A DNA stretch of 64,000 bases from Epiperipatus broadwayi (Eukaryota; Onychophora; Udeonychophora; Euonychophora; Peripatidae): the NCBI GenBank assembly GCA_028023455.1, contig JAQFVV010013064.1, positions 124,001-188,000 of the forward strand. The letters run 5' to 3'. The notes beneath the pieces were generated by a model that did no database searches, was not told the DNA's origin, and saw only the letters and a program-made list of their open reading frames with translations. Shown here piece by piece: positions 58,587 to 64,000 of the stretch (positions within the stretch are counted from its first letter, which is position 1; each line of letters starts with the position of its first letter). The translations under genes were made by a program, and so were the position numbers.

Positions 58587-61500
58587 CGTAATTTGGTCTT
58601 TATATTTCCAAAATAACTGCTTTCAATAATTGTTCATAAGATTATTTCTGAAATCATTGCATTTCTCAAAATAAACTTTTGCCTTTTTTTTTCTAACAAA
58701 TTAAATTTTTTTAATAATCTCAAGAAAATTTTCAATTTTTAGTTGATATTTTATTCATTAAGAATTTTTCCAATCTATTAATATTACATCCAGTTTAAAC
58801 ACAATTATTTCAAAACAAAACATTCATCTAAGCATTTTAATTGAATAAAATTAATTTGATCAAAACATAATAGTATAACAAAAAATTATCAAATAGGCTG
58901 CACTGAAATTCATAAACATATAGACACTCACACAAAAAAAAAAAATTACAGCAATGTATATGCTTTAATCAAAATAATTTAAAGCAACATTGTAAACTTA
59001 ATCTACCTTTATTAAAGAAAGGCAGAAGTTTTTTTGTTTTTTGATAGCCTTAAAGGTATTCGATAACCTGAAAAATAATTTGTCAAAAAAGATAAAATAA
59101 ATTTTAATTTGATAAATGTCTACACCACCATGGCGCCTGAATTATACATTTAATATTAGATTGCTGAGAATATTTTAGTGTTCATATAAAATTAATGTAA
59201 ACTATATAGTTACAGTATCGTAGTAGTAGAATTGATGTTAAACTTGAAGTATATTTAAATAAAGAAACAACTCAATAACATATGTGTATGCAAATGTCAG
59301 GATGAATTCAAACTAAGTAATTTTGAATGTGTGAATTAATAAAGTAATGAATTGTTAATGATAAAAAAAATAAAAAATCGGAAAGAAATCATGGGGACTT
59401 GCCTTTAAATTTACATATTTTTGCGCTAATGTGAGATATAGTGATTACAGTAGAAATAGAAATTAAATTGACACACTATTTTAACCAGAAGTGCACCAAG
59501 AATATTTATTGCTTGGATGTGAAAAATAATTTGCCATATTTTTTTTTAAAGTTAGATATTTATACATAGATGATTAAAATAAGTATTGAAAATAAGATAG
59601 TCCATCATACTATATACAATTTATTTTCTTGCTCTCATATGAAATGTAATTTTTTTCTTCCTTATTGGCATAGATAAAGTTACTTTTTGTGAAGAAAATA
59701 ATTTAAATGAAATCTTGGATACTAAACATAAATTGTTCAAGATTTCATTATTTTAAATTTAGACTTGAATAGCAATTAATTTTGTTTATATTTAGAGTAT
59801 TGATTATAGATTCTTTGTGAAATGATTTCGTATAAATGTTTGTTTTTATTTATCATTAAAAAATCAATTTGGATACACAAATATCTTATATAACTCATTT
59901 TTTATTAATATTTTAAAAATTCCTATAATTGACCTGCAGTCCTTAATAGGACAGTGCAGTTAGAACATGGATCAGTTTTATGCCCAAAAGGATTTTTAAA
60001 GAAAACTTGTGGAACATACTTTATGATAATTTAATTCACTGATTTTATTGAACCTAATAAAGATAAAGCTATACATATAGTATATGTAATTAATGGAGTA
60101 AATCATCATTCACTCAGAATATGAATAAATAACACTGTTGACAAAAACTTAAGAATAGAATGGATCCATTTTCTTTTTGATATTATGCTAATTTAATGTT
60201 TATATATATATTGAAGGTTTAATCAGATTATATATATATTTTTAATAAGAACTGAGCCAAGATGCAATTAAGCAAGCAATCAGTCAATTAAAAATTCGAT
60301 TGATAAACTGGAAATCGATCATTCAGCAATAATATTTGTACTAGTCTGCCCCCTGTAAGCTAAAAATGATTTTCCATCTTTATTGAACTCTAATTAAAAA
60401 AAAAAAAACTTGAAAAATTTCATAAAACATTCATTATTTATATTTGTAATATCTGTGAAAATTTAACAATGCAAACAATTTGCCTTAAAGTTTATACAAA
60501 TAATACCAATTGGAGCAACTTAGTCTTCTGAAATATGCTGACAGCAGGTACAAATGTTCTGGTTTCTGTGTGGCCACTTTAGCAAGTGATCAGATAGGCT
60601 CTATCACTCACTGGCATTCTGTATTTAAAAGCTGGCTGTTTATTTTTGTCTGGAGCAATATGTTGACCTAGTGTATCGCTGCAGTCTCATTTAATTTAAT
60701 GACTGCAAGTCTGATTTAATCTTAGAAATTTTATAATGCTAGATAATTTACTGAAGATTTTAATTGTATATGCAGAAATAATTATGTGATCAGTTTTTCG
60801 CTTTTTTAATTTTAAACATTTCTATATACTTCTTCCCCAATTCTTATACAGTACTTTAATTAATGTCATGCTAGATCCTGTTAATATTAAAGATTCTTAT
60901 TTCTCTACATGCCTAAGTTATTTTATTATATAACATAATTGCTTTTAAATACAGATACATTACTCTTAATCCAAATTATAGAAAGTCAAACCTTTATTTC
61001 TCATCTCTTATAAATCAGACAACACGGTATTGAAAAAATATATACCATTTATCATTTCATAATATGTATATTAATGAAAAAATTGAATTATTAAACAATC
61101 AGTTTAAAATCTGAATCATGGCAACTTTTAATGTAAATTATTTTACCAGTCAAGATTAAAAGAAAAGCAAATAGATCAGAGTTTTGTAAAAAAGTTACAC
61201 TTTTAAGCTCCATGCAATTCCCAGCTGCAAAACATAATGTAATTCTACACAAAATTTTTTTTTTTTTCAATAACAAAGTAAATTTTTTGTGTTAGATCAC
61301 TATATTATTATTATATCTGCCAAGGTTAATCAAACATTTTTATAAAGAAGTTAAACTTACTCTTAAGCTATGTGAAATTCTCAATTTATTTTTTTTATAT
61401 AATAATTTTCAAAAACAAAAAAATATTTTCTGCATTAAAAATTATTTTTCAAAAAAATTAGTAAAATGTGATTCCAAGTTATAGTTTTTTATATTAAAAA

Positions 61501-63397
61501 TTAATTTGAAACAAAATCACTAAAGTATGATTCTAATCTTAATGACTGGGCAAGCTTGCAACAACTACTTGCTATAACTTAACATGGACAAACAACATCA
61601 CAATTTATTATGAAGAAGCTTTCATTTAATTTATTCATAAGAGCTTTTGAATATAAATTTATGAAAAAGTTAACTTGTCATTTTATTATTTATTGACAAC
61701 TTTGTATAAAATATAAAATCAAGAAGTTAACAATTCTATGATAAATATGTATCTTCAAATAATATTTACTAAGGCTGTACACCTCAAGAATATGAATGTG
61801 AAAATGCGAAGGTAGGGACCTCTACAGGTCTTAATCACAAGCTTACGCTTCAAGATGTAAACAGAAAAAAAATTTTCATGAAGTAATCATTTTTACATTA
61901 AACTAATTTTTGAAAAAACATACAAAGAAGATTTAACTTTTTACTATTATTTTTTTTACTAATTAGTAATGAAAATTTCAAGTTAATGTAAGTAGATAAT
62001 GGATTTAAATGTTTTGTTTTTTTTTTACTTACAAGTTTTTAAGCATTATTTTTTTTATCATTACTTTTTCTGTACAATATTTGATTTCTTGTCAATTACC
62101 AATGCAAGATTTTTGCATAGTCAAATAAATATAACTAATGAATTTAAAATTACTTATTTAATATTTTTATTAAATTAATTTTTAAAAGTAATATTTGCTA
62201 ATAAGTTACATTAATATATTACATTTAATTTTTAAACATTTTCAATTTTAACGATATAATTACAAGTTTATATTTGAATGGCTTTGTTTGTATCCAAAAT
62301 TTTTCAAATCTATAATAGGATTTAAACCCAAATCTTTAGATCAATGGAAGTTACTTGTATTTAGTATTCAAATGTGATTCCTCTCACATTTTTTATATTT
62401 AAAATAATTCTAACAAATAACTTTTAAGGAGAAATAGATAAGTATAAGTTTAAAAACAACCTGTAGAGAAGGTTGTATGAATAATAAATTTAGTGATAAA
62501 AATTATGGATTTGTCACTAAAAATTTTTTTTCTCTCTCTCTAATTAAAAGCAGCATAGTAACAAATAATAATTGAATAAAAATATCCATATGGTTGTTGC
62601 CTTGGAATTAAATAACAGTGTTTTAAAAATATGTAAATCATATGAGTTAAGCATTTGTTAAAAGCAAGATTTGTATTTCCAGTTTTAAATGTATTTATGA
62701 TGAAAATATTTAACTCTAAAAGTTACTGTGTATATATAATAAGTAGTGGTTATTTGAATGCTCTTTCCATATATATATTAAGAATGAGAACGGTAATCAT
62801 GTCATTATACATTAATTTATAAGGATGCAAATTGTGTAAAAATGCGTCAGAACTGTTTTGCTATAATAAAACATATTAATAAATTAAATATATTGTGTAA
62901 TGTTTCCTCTTAATCTTCCAGTTTACATTAAACCTCTTCTGAATTAAATAGATTGTCTGGTATGTTAGGTGAAGCAGATAAATTTTTATACTGATGATTC
63001 CATCTTAGCTGTCACATGTTAATGTCAAATTATTTTCTAATTTTACCTCTTTTTATTTAAAGTTAAATTAATAGTATTTGTTCTTAGATTTTTTTATATT
63101 TTCTTACGTTTTATATTTCTGGGATTTTTCTTAATGACTTCTATAATATTTTTATCTATAAAAATATGACAGTAAATTCCATTGTTGTCGCACAAAAATA
63201 TAATTTGTGTCGCACTTATTTTTTAAAAGTATTCAAATGAAAATATTACATTTCTTATAGTAAGTCTATTTATTATCTGTGATATAATTTATATTACATA
63301 TCAGAAGCAAGTCACATGCTCAACTTGATATCCTATACAATGCATAGATTAATCTGCAAAGTTGACTGAATTATATATATATATATATGAAATATCT

Positions 63398-63715
63398 CAT
63401 GACATAGTGGTTAGGAAAACTACTTTTCACCTTATCAAATCAAGAAATTTTTTCAGGTTTTAAGCAAATTTATTTTCTTTCAGATAAAAAAACTCAGCTA
63501 ACCCTTTAATTATAGATCAATAAATATATATCTAATTATTCTTAATTAGAAAATAAAACAAGAAAGGAAAATTTTAAACCATCACTGCTAAGCACCTTAT
63601 TATTCTGATTGGTATTGTTTCTTCTTCACAGTTTCTCTGCAGACAGATGATGAGGAAGTTTTTTTTTTTATGAAGTGAGCTATTTAAAAGTAGTTTTATC
63701 TTACTTTACTTACAC
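63398..63715 (+). repeat. Dispersed repeat (family 2), second copy
   Basis: Starts CTCATGACATAGTGGTTAGG and follows the order of 32040-32320: AATTTTTTCAGGTTTTAAGC, TTTTCTTTCA, GAAAGGAAAATTTTAAACC, then TTCTTCTT and TAGTTTTATCTTACTTTAC. Substantially diverged. Confidence 0.5.
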
Positions 63716-64000
63716 CTGTGTACATGTGGACTTAATCAGTGAAGTATTGGATAGCTTCACACTCGCAGATCTAACCGCTTCAGCTTCACCTATTTAAATA
63801 GAAAGTAGGTTGAAGTAAAGAAGGGTTCCCCTCTTTTCTTCCATAGCATAAGCTTGTGGTTAAACACCTGTAGATGTCCCTACTATCGCATTTTACATGC
63901 ATATTCTCGAAGTTACAGCCTCTGTAAATATTATTACGTAATCAATGTGCGTTTAATAAATTTATAATTACTCCCTCTATATAGAAATTTATGTTTGACA

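Larger units (their letters stand above)
56906..64000 (+). other. Start of intron 4 (over 7 kb), no exon found
   Basis: I searched by eye for the expected continuation (TM10 with an L-LxxLxNAFG-type motif) and saw none. The content is AT-rich sequence, one foldback, one SINE and one family-2 repeat. 58590-63390 shows nothing else; the minus-strand reading at 61091-61276 is not recognised. Confidence 0.65.

Noticed and set aside
1-64000. CRISPR arrays, bacterial operons, prophage or rRNA
   Set aside because: No regularly spaced repeats, no ribosome-binding-site-led gene strings and no rRNA-like conserved segments; split exons and LINEs show nuclear eukaryotic DNA.

Overview
The window looks like AT-rich arthropod nuclear DNA (roughly three quarters A+T by eye, not counted). 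Reasons: split coding exons with GT-AG junctions, very long introns, abundant decayed LINEs, hAT and Ty3/gypsy remnants, tRNA-like SINEs and palindromic MITEs. There are no bacterial operons, rRNA or CRISPR. The order cannot be fixed from the sequence; spider or hemipteran-like would both fit.

The only host gene I can support is a plus-strand SLC16-type monocarboxylate transporter homologue. It has four coding exons in the window (32685-32952, 38861-39004, 49331-50171, 56529-56905) that join in phase to 543 codons plus one base. They cover the N-terminus, TM1 to TM6, a roughly 200-residue cytosolic loop and about TM7 to TM9. The donor at 56906 leads into an intron running off the window, so the last membrane segments are missing. 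The residues aligned by memory with MCT1 Lys38 and Asp302 are Tyr55 and Asn487, while the TM8 Arg is kept, so it may not be a classical proton/lactate symporter.

Region 1-32 kb is a transposon graveyard upstream of the gene (or its 5' introns): a hAT transposase pseudogene (479-1935), a foldback element (2587-3205), a near-perfect 96-bp palindrome inside a 153-bp insertion with 16-bp target duplications, LINE reverse transcriptase relics at 4930, 16500(-), 22641(-), 23930, 28195(-) and weakly 30530, a gypsy gag-pol relic (8155-9410) lying between inverted half-copies of a MITE, a full copy of that MITE (15077-15550), and a composite LINE-tail insertion with 20-bp target duplications (20756-21175).

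The introns hold more. Intron 1 contains a long stretch poor in homopolymers and without ORFs of 60 codons. Intron 2 carries a LINE (42647-48680) with an SGNH-hydrolase-like ORF1, an endonuclease/RT ORF2 and a terminal zinc finger; it has been split by a foldback element and by a 2.0-kb TGTAACG-ended insert. Intron 3 has a SINE with perfect target duplications, tandem duplications and a 142-bp MITE with an 8-bp target duplication. I found no clearly new gene system; the most interesting material is the nested and composite mobile DNA, two MITE families, and the transporter's changed proton-coupling positions.
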